A DNA stretch of 64,000 nucleotides from an uncultured Clostridia bacterium (GCA_934129745.1 CAKOWZ010000011.1:1-64000), one strand, 5' to 3'; shown: positions 42,475-52,358, counted from the stretch's first letter. Numbers and translations are program-made. Notes: a model not told the origin generated them from the letters alone.

Positions 42475-42542
42475 CATAAAAATCGTAAATTATTTTATAA
42501 AAATGTTATGTCAATGAAAAAAATGAAAGGAAGTAATGTGTT

Positions 42543-44177
42543 ATGGCTAAACAAATAAAATTTGGTGAGGAAGCTAGAAAAAAATTGTTAGATGGTGTTA
42601 ATCAATTAGCAGATACAGTAAAAGTAACATTAGGACCAAAAGGAAGAAATGTTGTATTAGACAAAAATTTTGGTTCACCATTAATCACAAATGATGGGGT
42701 TACAATAGCAAAAGAAATCGAATTAGAAGATCCATTTGAAAACATGGGAGCACGTTTGGTTAAAGAAGTTTCAACTAAAACAAATGATGTTGCAGGTGAT
42801 GGAACAACAACAGCAACTGTTTTAGCACAAAGTATGATTAAAGAAGGTGTAAAAAATGTTGCTGCTGGTGGTGATCCAATGGCAATAAAAAGAGGTATAG
42901 ATAAAGCTGTAGATGCAGCTGTTGAAGGATTGAAAAAAATAAGCTCACCTGTTAATGGAAAAGAAGACATTGCTAGAGTTGCAAGTATTTCAGCAAATAA
43001 TGAAGAAGTTGGAAAATTAATTTCAGAAGCAATGGAAAAGGTTTCAAAAGATGGAGTTATTACAATAGAAGAATCAAAAACATCAAATACTGAATTAAAT
43101 ATTGTTGAGGGAATGCAATTTGAAAAAGGATATGTATCACCTTATATGGTTACTGATACAGAAAAAATGGAAGCAGTTGTAGATAATCCATATATTTTAA
43201 TCACAGATAAAAAAATTAGCAATATCCAAGAAATTTTACCATTATTAGAACAATTAATGCAATCATCAGGAAAATTAGTTATTGTATGTGATGATATTGA
43301 AGGTGAGGCATTATCAACATTAGTATTAAATAAACTAAGAGGAGTTTTAAATGTTGTTGCTGTAAAAGCACCTGGATTTGGTGATAAAAGAAAAGCAATG
43401 TTACAAGATTTAGCAATCTTAACAGGTGGAGAAGTTATTACATCAGATTTAGGATTAGAATTAAAAGATACAACAATTGAACAATTAGGTAGAGCAAAAC
43501 AAGTTAAAGTTTCAAAAGAAAATACAATAATTGTAGATGGATTAGGAGATAAAAAAGAAATCGCAGAAAGAGTAAATTTAATAAAAGCACAAATTTCAGA
43601 TGAAAAGAGTGAATTTGAAAAAGAAAATTTACAAGAAAGACTTGCAAAAATTGCAGGAGGTGTTGCTGTAATTGGAGTTGGAGCAGCAACAGAAGTTGAA
43701 ATGAAAGATAAAAAATTAAGATTAGAAGATGCACTTTCAGCTACAAGAGCTGCTGTTGAAGAAGGAATTGTTTCAGGTGGTGGAACAGCATTTGTTAATA
43801 TAATTCCAGATGTTGAAAAAATTGTTTGTGAATTAAAGGATGACGAAAAAATAGGTGCAAAAATAGTTTTAAAAGCATTAGAGGAACCTGTTAAACAAAT
43901 TGCAATAAATGCTGGATTAGAGCCTGCTGTAATATTAGAAAAAGTTAAACAAAGTCCAATAGGAACAGGATTTAATGCACAAGATGAAATATATGTTGAT
44001 ATGAAAAAAGCTGGAATTGTTGATCCAACAAAAGTTTCAAGAAGTGCATTACAAAATGCAGCATCAATTGCATCTATGGTTCTTACTACTGAAAGTATTG
44101 TAACAGATAAAAAAGAGAAAAATTGTAGTTGTGGTTCAAGTAATGATGAAACAGCTGGAATGGGCGGAATGTACTAA
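42543..44177 (+). CDS. groEL: Chaperonin GroEL
   Basis: The 544-residue chaperonin subunit is full length: TLGPKGRNVVLDK near the start, the ATP motif GDGTTTATVLAQ, the apical domain and AVEEGIVSGGGTA. The C-terminal tail is NCSCGSSNDETAGMGGMY: the usual Gly-Gly-Met tail is short and a Cys-X-Cys pair stands before it, which is not typical. It follows groES by 68 bases. Confidence 0.98.
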   Translation: MAKQIKFGEEARKKLLDGVNQLADTVKVTLGPKGRNVVLDKNFGSPLITNDGVTIAKEIELEDPFENMGARLVKEVSTKTNDVAGDGTTTATVLAQSMIKEGVKNVAAGGDPMAIKRGIDKAVDAAVEGLKKISSPVNGKEDIARVASISANNEEVGKLISEAMEKVSKDGVITIEESKTSNTELNIVEGMQFEKGYVSPYMVTDTEKMEAVVDNPYILITDKKISNIQEILPLLEQLMQSSGKLVIVCDDIEGEALSTLVLNKLRGVLNVVAVKAPGFGDKRKAMLQDLAILTGGEVITSDLGLELKDTTIEQLGRAKQVKVSKENTIIVDGLGDKKEIAERVNLIKAQISDEKSEFEKENLQERLAKIAGGVAVIGVGAATEVEMKDKKLRLEDALSATRAAVEEGIVSGGGTAFVNIIPDVEKIVCELKDDEKIGAKIVLKALEEPVKQIAINAGLEPAVILEKVKQSPIGTGFNAQDEIYVDMKKAGIVDPTKVSRSALQNAASIASMVLTTESIVTDKKEKNCSCGSSNDETAGMGGMY

Positions 44178-44279
44178 AAAAAGAGTCAATTTTGAAGTGC
44201 ACCCAGATTAGTATACCATAATAAAAAAGAGTTATGGTATACTTTAATCAGAGGTGTATTTTATTTGACTCTTTTTTTA
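44175..44279 (+). repeat. Nested inverted repeat (MITE-like) serving as groEL terminator
   Basis: The whole 105 bp folds on itself: AAAAAAGAGTCAA at the left faces TTGACTCTTTTTTT at the right, and inside GTATACCATA (44211-44220) faces TATGGTATAC (44233-44242), with the segments between also largely complementary. TGAAGTGCACCC near the left arm resembles ends of IS3/IS150-group elements. The outer stem with T7 is a strong terminator. Confidence 0.6.
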
Positions 44280-44340
44280 TACTAATGTTTTTAAAGTCTA
44301 GAATGATAATCAAAACAACATGTTAACCCAACATACCCCA

Positions 44341-44368
44341 TTGACATTTTCAAAAAATATGATAAAAT
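44341..44368 (+). promoter_or_regulatory. Promoter of ppa
   Basis: TTGACA (44341-44346) and TAAAAT (44363-44368) with 16-bp spacing; ATG 44403 is preceded by AAAGGATATG. Confidence 0.65.
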
Positions 44369-44402
44369 AAACCAAAATACAAAAGAAAGGATATGATGAA
44401 AA

Positions 44403-44933
44403 ATGAACATCTGGCATGATATTAATGAAAACAGAATCAAAAAAGATGATTTTATTGCAATAATCGAAATCCCAAAAAACGGAAGAAATAAATATGAGCT
44501 AGACAAAGAGACAGGAGTACTAAAATTAGATAGAATACTATATACAGCAACACATTACCCAGCAAATTATGGATTTATCCCAAGAACATATTCAGAAGAC
44601 CATGATCCATTAGATGTACTAGTTCTTTGTCAAGAAGAAATAATTCCAATGACATTAGTTGAATGTTATCCAATAGGAATTTTAAAAATGATTGATAATG
44701 ATGAAGAAGATGAAAAAATAATCGCAATATGTAAAAATGATCCATATATGAATAGTTACAATGATATAAGTGAATTACCAAAACAATATATGGACGAAAT
44801 TACACACTTCTTTGAAGTATATAAAACTTTAGAAGGAAAACACACAAGTGTTGGAGAAGTGTATGGTAGAGATGTGGCAGAAGATATTATTCAAAAATGT
44901 ATAAAAAAATACGGTGAAAAATTTGGCAAATAA
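44403..44933 (+). CDS. ppa: Inorganic pyrophosphatase, family I
   Basis: The 176-residue soluble enzyme hydrolyses pyrophosphate to drive biosynthesis. It has YELDKETG, the substrate region THYPANYGFIPRTY and the metal-binding EDHDPLDVLVL signature with its three Asp residues. This is the family I (E. coli type) enzyme; many Firmicutes use the unrelated family II enzyme instead. Own promoter upstream. Confidence 0.96.
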   Translation: MNIWHDINENRIKKDDFIAIIEIPKNGRNKYELDKETGVLKLDRILYTATHYPANYGFIPRTYSEDHDPLDVLVLCQEEIIPMTLVECYPIGILKMIDNDEEDEKIIAICKNDPYMNSYNDISELPKQYMDEITHFFEVYKTLEGKHTSVGEVYGRDVAEDIIQKCIKKYGEKFGK

Positions 44934-44996
44934 TTCATTAAAAGTCTAATCATTCAAAACAAGAGAATAACTAAATAGAATTGAAGAGGTATAAGG

Positions 44997-46034
44997 ATGG
45001 TTTTAGCAAGAATAGTAATATTTGTAATAGTAATATTAATTTTACTAGCAATAATGTTTTTTATTTTAAGAAATAATTATATAGAAGAAAAAATAAAATT
45101 ATTCAAATTAAAAATGCTAATTATAACTGGAAAAGATGAACAGGCAAGAAAATATGCATTAAAATTCATTGATCAATTTCCAAAAAATTTTGAAGCACAC
45201 AAAATACTTGGAAGTTTGTATGAAAAACAAGGAAATATAAGTGTTGCATTAGATGAATATATAAGAGCAGTTGAGTTAAATGGAAATGATTTTGAAATGC
45301 ATTATAAAGTTGCAGATTTGCTTCAAAAAAATAATAGAAATGAAGATGCAATAATTATGTTACAAGATTTATTAAAATTAAAGCCAGATTATTTGGAAGC
45401 ATCAAAACTTTTAGGTAATATTTTATATGATGAAGAAAGATTTAAAGAAGCTGTTTCAGTGTACATGTATGCATTAAGATATAATCCAGCAGATTATGAA
45501 TTATATTATAATTTAGGAATGACTTTTACAAGATTAAATGATTTTCAAAGGGCAAAAGAATTTTACAGAAAAGCTGCTAAAATTAATACATATTTGTATA
45601 ATGGACAATATAATTTAGCTTTAATTGAGATGATTCAAGGTGAGCTTGAACAAGCTGAAAAATATCTACAACAAGCTATTAAAGAAGAAGAATTAGAACC
45701 AATGGCATATTTTTATTTAGCACATATTGCTATGAGAAAAAATGAAAAACTTAAAGCTATTGATTATTTAAATTTGGCATTAGAATTGGATGAAAAAATA
45801 AAAGAAAAAATTGAAAATCAACCAATATTTAAACCAATACAAGATAAAATAAGAATTCCAAGTGAGCCTAATAAAAAAATTAAAATTAGATTATCTAAAA
45901 AAGAAAGAAAAACCAATGAATATCTTGAAGAAATGTATAGTTTAGTTGATTCTTTAAATGGCGGAAATATATTGAATAATACTAAAGATAATAAAGAAAT
46001 TGAAATTCAAATTGAACAAGAAAAAGAAAGATAA
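44997..46034 (+). CDS. TPR-repeat protein with N-terminal membrane anchor
   Basis: The 345-residue protein has one membrane segment (about residues 5-24) and about six to seven tetratricopeptide repeats from residue 40 to 260, with typical pairs such as AHKILGSLYEKQGNISVALDEYIRAVEL and LYYNLGMTFTRLNDFQRAKEFYRKAA in shorter form. A charged C-terminal tail follows. It should present a cytoplasmic protein-binding surface at the membrane. Partner unknown; the neighbours ppa and dpaA give no clear clue. Confidence 0.82.
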   Translation: MVLARIVIFVIVILILLAIMFFILRNNYIEEKIKLFKLKMLIITGKDEQARKYALKFIDQFPKNFEAHKILGSLYEKQGNISVALDEYIRAVELNGNDFEMHYKVADLLQKNNRNEDAIIMLQDLLKLKPDYLEASKLLGNILYDEERFKEAVSVYMYALRYNPADYELYYNLGMTFTRLNDFQRAKEFYRKAAKINTYLYNGQYNLALIEMIQGELEQAEKYLQQAIKEEELEPMAYFYLAHIAMRKNEKLKAIDYLNLALELDEKIKEKIENQPIFKPIQDKIRIPSEPNKKIKIRLSKKERKTNEYLEEMYSLVDSLNGGNILNNTKDNKEIEIQIEQEKER

Positions 46035-46167
46035 TATTATTTGAAATAAAGAATATTTGAAAAATTACTTAAATATACTCATAATATACAATTTATATTT
46101 ATTAAAAATCTGATTATTAAAAATTAATTTATCAGAAAAATATTGATATGAAAGGATTTGTGATATT

Positions 46168-47043
46168 ATGAATATTTCTGTAATTGGTGGAGATTTAAGA
46201 ATTATTGAATTAGCTAAATTATTTGATAAAAATGGTGATAATGTTTGTTTATTAGGATTTGAAAATTTAGAAGAAAAAATATTGGAAAATTCTAAAATAA
46301 CAAAAATTACAACACTTAATAATTCAGTTAAAACAGCTGATTTGGTAATAACATCAATTCCAATATCAAAAGATGGAAAATATATTAATTCTCCATATTC
46401 AAATGAAAAAATTGTTGTAAAAGACTTTTTTGAATTAACAAAAAACAAGAAAATTATTACAGGAAATGTTACTGAAAAAATTCAAGAATGTATAAATAAA
46501 AACAATAATAATGAAATAATAGATATTTTAAAATTAGAAGAATTAGCAATAAAAAATTCAATTCCAACAGCTGAAGGAGCAATACAAATTGCAATGGAAA
46601 AAAGTTTAATAACTATACATAATAGTAATTGCTTAATTTTAGGTTTTGGAAGAATTGGTAAAATATTAGCTAAAATGTTAAAAGGTATGGGTGCAAAAGT
46701 TTATTGTGAAGCAAGAAAACAGCAAGATTTAGCATGGATTGAAACTTGTGGATATAGCAAAATTGATTTGAAAAATCTGAATAATGAATTAGAAAAAGTA
46801 GAATTTGATTTTATATTTAACACAATTCCATCATTAATTTTAGATGAAAAAAATCTAAAATTTATTAATAAACAATGTATCATAATTGATTTAGCATCAA
46901 AACCAGGTGGGGTTGATTTTGAAGAAGCAAATAGATTAGGATTAGTTACAAATTGGGCATTAGCATTACCTGGAAAAGTTGCACCTAAAACAGCAGCAAA
47001 ATATATTTTTGAAACAATTAAAAATAATTTTGATTTATTATAA
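46168..47043 (+). CDS. dpaA: Dipicolinate synthase subunit A
   Basis: DpaA (SpoVFA) with DpaB makes dipicolinic acid, the main small molecule of the spore core. The 291-residue protein has an N-terminal region (SVIGGDLRIIELAKLF), IPTAEGAIQIAM, and a nucleotide-binding Rossmann domain with LILGFGRIGKILAKMLKGMGAKV and DLASKPGGVDF. ALPGKVAPKTAAKYI at the end is typical. No dpaB follows; the next gene is uppP. AAAGGA lies 11 bases before the ATG. Confidence 0.92.
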   Translation: MNISVIGGDLRIIELAKLFDKNGDNVCLLGFENLEEKILENSKITKITTLNNSVKTADLVITSIPISKDGKYINSPYSNEKIVVKDFFELTKNKKIITGNVTEKIQECINKNNNNEIIDILKLEELAIKNSIPTAEGAIQIAMEKSLITIHNSNCLILGFGRIGKILAKMLKGMGAKVYCEARKQQDLAWIETCGYSKIDLKNLNNELEKVEFDFIFNTIPSLILDEKNLKFINKQCIIIDLASKPGGVDFEEANRLGLVTNWALALPGKVAPKTAAKYIFETIKNNFDLL

Positions 47044-47078
47044 TTTATGTAGTAAAAAAAGAAAGGAAATATAAAATT

Positions 47079-47870
47079 ATGTTAAATATATATATGCAAT
47101 CATTAATATTAGGAATAGTGCAAGGACTAACAGAACTTTTACCAATATCTAGTTCAGCACATTTAAATTTAATACCATGGATGTTTAATTGGGGAGAAAT
47201 ACCAGACTCATTTGATGTAGCACTTCATTTTGGTACATTACTTGCAATTGGTATATTCTTTTTCAAAGATTGGTTAGATTTAATAACAAATGGATATAAT
47301 TATGTTGTAAAAAAGAAAAAAACACCAACAGGTAGAATGTTTTGGTATTTAGTTTTAGCAACAATTCCTGGTGGAATAATTGGATTTTTATTAGATCATT
47401 TTTTAGAAGATACATTAAAAAAGCCAGTTATAATCGCAATTGCATTGATTGTTATGGGTATAATTTTATATTTTGTTGATAAAAAATGTAAATCAGAAAT
47501 TGATTATGAACATATGGGATTAAAAGAAACTTTTTTAATTGGATTATCACAATCATTAGCTTTTATACCAGGTGTTTCAAGATCAGGAATAACAATGACT
47601 ACAGCTAGATTATTAAAAGTTGATAGAGAATCAGCAGCAAAATATTCATTTTTGTTATCAGCACCAATAGTATTAGCAGCAACTATTTTTAAATTTAGTA
47701 GTTTTACTTTAAATCTACAATTTTTTATAGGAGTGATTTCAAGCTTTTTAGTTGGAATTGCAGTTATAAAATTTTTGATGCAATATTTGAAAAAAGGTAG
47801 TTTCAAAATGTTTGCAATATATAGAGTTATAGCAGGGTTGATAGTTTTATTAGTGTATGCTTTAAAGTAA
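47079..47870 (+). CDS. uppP: Undecaprenyl-diphosphatase
   Basis: UppP (BacA) recycles the lipid carrier of cell wall synthesis by removing a phosphate from undecaprenyl diphosphate. The 263-residue membrane protein has both signature regions: GIVQGLTELLPISSSAHL with the catalytic Glu, and PGVSRSGITMTTARLL. About seven to eight hydrophobic segments. AAAGGAAAT precedes the ATG. It follows dpaA by 35 bases and is probably co-transcribed. Confidence 0.96.
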   Translation: MLNIYMQSLILGIVQGLTELLPISSSAHLNLIPWMFNWGEIPDSFDVALHFGTLLAIGIFFFKDWLDLITNGYNYVVKKKKTPTGRMFWYLVLATIPGGIIGFLLDHFLEDTLKKPVIIAIALIVMGIILYFVDKKCKSEIDYEHMGLKETFLIGLSQSLAFIPGVSRSGITMTTARLLKVDRESAAKYSFLLSAPIVLAATIFKFSSFTLNLQFFIGVISSFLVGIAVIKFLMQYLKKGSFKMFAIYRVIAGLIVLLVYALK

Positions 47871-47936
47871 GATTTTAAGATATATTAAGTAAAAATATAA
47901 TAGAGTTAAAATAAAATGAAAGGACATGGTAAAAAT

Positions 47937-48128
47937 ATGAAAAATGATTCATTAATTAAATGGACAATAATTGGATTAATTGTTTTAACATTTGTTGTTG
48001 TTATTGCTCTTGTTCTTGTTGGAGATAATGGGTTAATTAAACAAGAAGTAAAAAAATATAATGATACACATACAGAAGAAATTGTTGATAAAGATAATAA
48101 AAAAGTTGTTGTTTATGAGAATAACTAG
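47937..48128 (+). CDS. Small single-pass membrane protein
   Basis: The 63-residue product has a short basic start, one strong hydrophobic segment (about residues 8-29) and a charged tail (IKQEVKKYNDTHTEEIVDKDNKK). AAAGGA lies 12 bases before ATG 47937; ATG 47916 is an upstream in-frame option. It lies between uppP and a strong terminator, so it is the end of that operon. No family recognised. Confidence 0.6.
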   Translation: MKNDSLIKWTIIGLIVLTFVVVIALVLVGDNGLIKQEVKKYNDTHTEEIVDKDNKKVVVYENN

Positions 48129-48134
48129 AATTTG

Positions 48135-48172
48135 GCTGTTTTAAGAATTTAAATCTTAAAACAGCTTTTTTT
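48135..48172 (+). terminator. Terminator after the uppP operon
   Basis: GCTGTTTTAAGA (48135-48146) pairs exactly with TCTTAAAACAGC (48154-48165), followed by seven T. Confidence 0.95.
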
Positions 48173-48274
48173 ATACAAATCAAAAAGAAATAAAGTTACC
48201 AAAAAACTGATATTTGTAGTGATTTTTTAAAATTATTTTTATGGATTTTTTTGAACAAAAACATTGGAAAGTTC

Positions 48275-48467
48275 TTGACATAATACCAGAAATAGAGTAT
48301 AATTAAACACAGTTAGTACCAGAGATTGGGAAAATGAGATTAAATTTGTATATAATATTTATTTAATGGTGTGGATAAATATTGATAAAAAAGATTGTAG
48401 AATGAGTTCGGGAAAATAAAATTAAAATTATGTGGTTTATAATATTTAATTAATAAACTATTTTTTT
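48275..48467 (+). ncRNA. Candidate small RNA or long leader between a consensus promoter and a terminator
   Basis: TTGACA (48275-48280) and TATAAT (48298-48303) with 17-bp spacing form the best promoter in the window. No open frame follows. GTTTAT and ATAAAC around 48434-48458, followed by seven T, look like a terminator, so an RNA of about 155 nt would result. A second promoter for the RNase J gene lies just after. I recognise no known RNA family. It accounts for most of the 414-base gap 48129-48542. Confidence 0.45.
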
Positions 48468-48494
48468 GCTATGACAATTTTTCTTATTTACAAT
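48466..48494 (+). promoter_or_regulatory. Second promoter, nearest to the RNase J gene
   Basis: TTGCTA (48466-48471) and TACAAT (48489-48494) with 17-bp spacing lie about 50 bases before the RNase J start. Confidence 0.5.
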
Positions 48495-48542
48495 ATGCAA
48501 ATTTAAACGAAAATTAAATAAGAAAAGGAGAAATGTAAATTT

Positions 48543-50594
48543 ATGACAAATGAAATTAAAGGAAAAGAAAAAACAGAAAGAAAAACAAAGGAAAAATTTG
48601 GATATGAAAAAAACTTTAGAAATGAAGACAAAATGACAAAAAAGAGAGCACAAAATGAATTAAGAGAGACAAGAAAACCAAGAAGAAAATTAGTAAATGA
48701 GAATATAGAAAATAATGAATTAGAAAATATGAGTGTTTCAAGTGTTCAAAAAGAAAGAGAAATATTGAAAAAAGAAAATAAAAAAACAAATACAAAATCA
48801 AATACAAGATTAAATACAAAATCTATGAACAACAATTCAAGAGATGTAAAAGAAAGCAAACAATCAAGAAAAACAAGAACAACAAAAACACAAAGAACAT
48901 CAATAATACCAAGTTTGGACATGAATTTTGAGTTTAAAAAACCAAATTTAAAAATTATCCCATTAGGTGGATTAGATGAAATCGGAAAAAATATAACAGT
49001 TTTTGAATATGATGATGAAATTATTTTAGTAGATTGTGGACTAGAATTTCCTGAAGATAATATGTTAGGTGTAGATTTAGTTATACCTGATGTAACATAT
49101 TTGGTAAAAAATCAAGAGAAAATTAAAGGATTAGTAATAACACATGGTCATGAAGATCATATTGGGTCAATTCCATATGTATTAAAACAAGTTGATATGC
49201 CAATATATGCAACAAGATTAACTGTAGGATTAATACAAAATAAATTAGAAGAACACAAATTATTACGTAAAACAAGATTACACACAGTTGAACAAGGACA
49301 AACAATAAATTTTGGAAAAATGCAAGTTGAATTTATTAGAAGTTCACATAGTATTCCAGATTCAGTAATGCTTGCAATTCATACACCTGTTGGAACAGTA
49401 ATGCACACAGGAGATTTCAAAATTGATTTTACACCAATAGATGATCAATTAATGGATTTTGGAAGAATTGCAGAAATAGGAAATCAAGGTGTTTTAGCTT
49501 TATTATCAGATAGTACAAACTCTGAAAGAAAAGGATATACAATGTCTGAAAGCTCTGTAGGAGAAGTATTTGATAGATTATTTATGAATTGTACAAAAAG
49601 AATTGTAGTTGCAACATTTGCATCAAATGTACACAGAGTTCAACAAATTTGTAATTCAGCTGTAAAATATAAAAGAAAAATTGCAGTATGTGGAAGAAGT
49701 ATGATAAATATGATTGAAGTTGCAAGAAACTTAGGATATATCCAAGTTCCAGACAATACTTTCATAGATATAGATATGATTAAAAATTATACAGATGACC
49801 AATTAACAATTTTGACAACAGGAAGCCAAGGTGAAGCAATGTCAGCACTTACAAGAATGGCATCTGGAGAACATAAAAAAGTTGTTATTACACCAAATGA
49901 TTTAATAATAATCTCAGCTACAGCAATTCCAGGAAATGAAAAATTAGTTTCTAAAGTAATAGATGATTTAATGCAAATTGGTGCAGAAGTTGTATATAGT
50001 GCATTAGAATCAGTTCACGTTTCTGGACATGCTTGTCAAGAAGAACAAAAATTAATAATGTCATTAGTTCGTCCAAAATATTTTTTACCAGTTCATGGAG
50101 AATTTAGACAATTAAAAGCACATGCTGAAACAGCTAAAAAAATGGGAATACCTGCAGAAAACATATTTATGCTTGAAAATGGTAGAGTACTTGAATTAAA
50201 TGAAAATGAAGCAAAAATAACAACTGCAGTTCCATCAGGAAAAATTTTAGTAGATGGATTAGGTGTTGGAGATGTAGGAAATATAGTTTTAAGGGACAGA
50301 CAACATTTATCACAAGATGGATTAATTATTATAGTAATGACAATGGATTCAGGTTCTGGAGAAATAGTTTCAGGTCCAGATGTAATTTCAAGAGGTTTCG
50401 TATATGTTCGTGAATCTGAGAATTTGATGGATGATGTTAAAAAACAAATTAGATTAGAAGTTCAAAGATTTGAGGAAAATGGTGTTACAGATTGGGCTAC
50501 AATTAAATCAACTTTAAAAGATAATTTAAGAGAATATATTTTCCAAAAAACTAAGAGAAATCCTATGATTTTACCTATTATTATGGAAGTATAA
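48543..50594 (+). CDS. rnj: Ribonuclease J
   Basis: RNase J is a beta-CASP metallo-beta-lactamase nuclease with endo- and 5'-exonuclease activity in mRNA decay. The 683-residue protein has the fold start IIPLGGLDEIGKN, the metal motif HGHEDHIGS, SHSIPDSVM, HTGDFKID and LLSDSTN, and the beta-CASP part with VHVSGHACQEE and PVHGEFRQLKAHA. A Lys/Arg/Thr-rich extension of about 125 residues precedes the enzyme, longer than in B. subtilis RNase J1; similar basic extensions may bind RNA. AAAGGAG lies 12 bases before the ATG. Confidence 0.93.
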   Translation: MTNEIKGKEKTERKTKEKFGYEKNFRNEDKMTKKRAQNELRETRKPRRKLVNENIENNELENMSVSSVQKEREILKKENKKTNTKSNTRLNTKSMNNNSRDVKESKQSRKTRTTKTQRTSIIPSLDMNFEFKKPNLKIIPLGGLDEIGKNITVFEYDDEIILVDCGLEFPEDNMLGVDLVIPDVTYLVKNQEKIKGLVITHGHEDHIGSIPYVLKQVDMPIYATRLTVGLIQNKLEEHKLLRKTRLHTVEQGQTINFGKMQVEFIRSSHSIPDSVMLAIHTPVGTVMHTGDFKIDFTPIDDQLMDFGRIAEIGNQGVLALLSDSTNSERKGYTMSESSVGEVFDRLFMNCTKRIVVATFASNVHRVQQICNSAVKYKRKIAVCGRSMINMIEVARNLGYIQVPDNTFIDIDMIKNYTDDQLTILTTGSQGEAMSALTRMASGEHKKVVITPNDLIIISATAIPGNEKLVSKVIDDLMQIGAEVVYSALESVHVSGHACQEEQKLIMSLVRPKYFLPVHGEFRQLKAHAETAKKMGIPAENIFMLENGRVLELNENEAKITTAVPSGKILVDGLGVGDVGNIVLRDRQHLSQDGLIIIVMTMDSGSGEIVSGPDVISRGFVYVRESENLMDDVKKQIRLEVQRFEENGVTDWATIKSTLKDNLREYIFQKTKRNPMILPIIMEV

Positions 50595-50664
50595 TGAAAT
50601 AAAACAAATATAATCATGATAAAATGTATTGAATTAAAATGAAAAACAGGAAGGATAGATAAAA

Positions 50665-52302
50665 ATGGATTATAAAGATTTAGCAAATTTAATATTTCCA
50701 GATGCAAAGGATATTTCATATTATGAGGAAAAATATCCTAGAAGAAATTTACCAGAAGGAGCAATGGTTGTAAGAGTTGCACCAAGTCCAACTGGAAATG
50801 TGCATATTGGTACTATAGATCAAGCAATGTTAAATAAAAAATTAGCAAAACAAACAGGTGGAATTTTTTATGTAAGAATAGAAGACACAGACCAAAAAAG
50901 AGAAGTAAAAGATGGAATTACACAAATAATTGAATCATTAAAAAAATTTGATTTAGAGCCTGATGAAGGAATGATAAATGAACAAGAGTCTAAAGGAGAA
51001 TATGGACCATATAGACAATCATTAAGAAAAGATATATATGAAGCATATGCAAAATATATGTTAGAACAAGGAAAAGCATATCCAAGTTTTGAAACTCAAG
51101 AACAATTAAATGAAATGAGAGAAAAACAAGAAGCAGCTAAAGTTAGAACAGGATATTATGGAGTATGGGCAACTTCAAGAAATTACACAGTTGAAGAAGC
51201 AACTGAAAAAATTAAAGCTGGTGTTCCATATATTATAAGATTTAGATCTCCAGGTAGAGAAGATAGAAAAATCAAACATAAAGATGTTATAAAAGGTAAT
51301 GTTGAATTCCCTGAAAATGATCAAGATATTGTAATAATTAAAGCAGATGGATTACCAACATATCATTTTGCACATGCAGTTGATGACCATTTAATGGGAA
51401 CAACACATGTTTTAAGAGGTGATGAATGGTTATCATCAGTTCCACTTCATTTACAATTATTTCATGAATTAGGGTTTAAACCACCTAAATATGCACATAC
51501 ACCAACACTTTTGAAAAATGATAATGGTGGAAAACGTAAAATAAGTAAAAGAAAAGATCCAGAGGCAGCAGCATCATATTATGAACAAGCAGGAATTCCA
51601 AGTTCTGCAGTAAAAGAATATTTATTAAATATAGCAAACTCAACATTTGAAAATTGGAGAAAAGCAAATCCAGATAAATCAATTGATGAATTTGATTTCC
51701 AATTAAATAAAATGAGTGTAAGTGGAGCTTTGTTTGATATGGTAAAATTATTAGATGTATCAAAAAATGTGATTTCAAAATATTCAGCACAAAGAGTATA
51801 TGATGAAACAATTACATGGGCTAAAAATTTTGATACAGAATTAGCTGAAATGCTTTCAAAAGATACAGAATATTCATTAAAAGTATTAGGAATAGAAAGA
51901 GGAAATACAAAACCAAGAAAAGATATAGCAAAATGGTCAGATGTAAAAGAAAACATATCATATATGTTTAATGAAAAATTTGATAAAAATGCTGATTTTG
52001 AATATGGTAAAATTTCTGATAAATCTGAAATCGAAAAAATTACAAAATTATATATAGAAAAATATTTTGATATAAATGATGATAAACAAACATGGTTTAA
52101 TAAAATGAAAGATTTAGCTGAAGAAGTTGGATATGCAAGAGAAGTTAAAATGTTTAAAACAGAACCAGAAAAATGGCCAGGACATGTAGGTGATATAAGT
52201 ACTGTAATACGTGTTTCTTTAACTGGAAGACAAAATACACCTGATTTATATGAGATTATGCAAGTTCTTGGAAAAGAAACAATTATTGATAGATTAAGCT
52301 AA
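50665..52302 (+). CDS. gltX: Glutamyl-tRNA synthetase
   Basis: GltX charges tRNA with glutamate. The 545-residue class I enzyme has APSPTGNVHIGT (HIGH motif), YVRIEDTDQKR, LRGDEWLSSVPLH and the KMSKS-type loop KRKISKRKD. The C-terminal anticodon-binding part ends with GRQNTPDLYEIMQVLGKE, as in GltX. The length is somewhat above the common 480-500 residues because of insertions in the second half. AGGAAGGA precedes the ATG. Confidence 0.93.
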   Translation: MDYKDLANLIFPDAKDISYYEEKYPRRNLPEGAMVVRVAPSPTGNVHIGTIDQAMLNKKLAKQTGGIFYVRIEDTDQKREVKDGITQIIESLKKFDLEPDEGMINEQESKGEYGPYRQSLRKDIYEAYAKYMLEQGKAYPSFETQEQLNEMREKQEAAKVRTGYYGVWATSRNYTVEEATEKIKAGVPYIIRFRSPGREDRKIKHKDVIKGNVEFPENDQDIVIIKADGLPTYHFAHAVDDHLMGTTHVLRGDEWLSSVPLHLQLFHELGFKPPKYAHTPTLLKNDNGGKRKISKRKDPEAAASYYEQAGIPSSAVKEYLLNIANSTFENWRKANPDKSIDEFDFQLNKMSVSGALFDMVKLLDVSKNVISKYSAQRVYDETITWAKNFDTELAEMLSKDTEYSLKVLGIERGNTKPRKDIAKWSDVKENISYMFNEKFDKNADFEYGKISDKSEIEKITKLYIEKYFDINDDKQTWFNKMKDLAEEVGYAREVKMFKTEPEKWPGHVGDISTVIRVSLTGRQNTPDLYEIMQVLGKETIIDRLS

Positions 52303-52358
52303 AACCTGAATTTTAAATGTTTTTCATCCAAAATTTAAAAGAAAGAGATGTGATTCAT

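Noticed and set aside
42602..42970. Antisense open frame of 122 codons within groEL
   Set aside because: It is the mirror of groEL codon bias, with no RBS; similar long antisense frames occur opposite most AT-rich genes here.
47504..47806. Antisense open frame of 100 codons within uppP
   Set aside because: No RBS and fully explained as a shadow of uppP.
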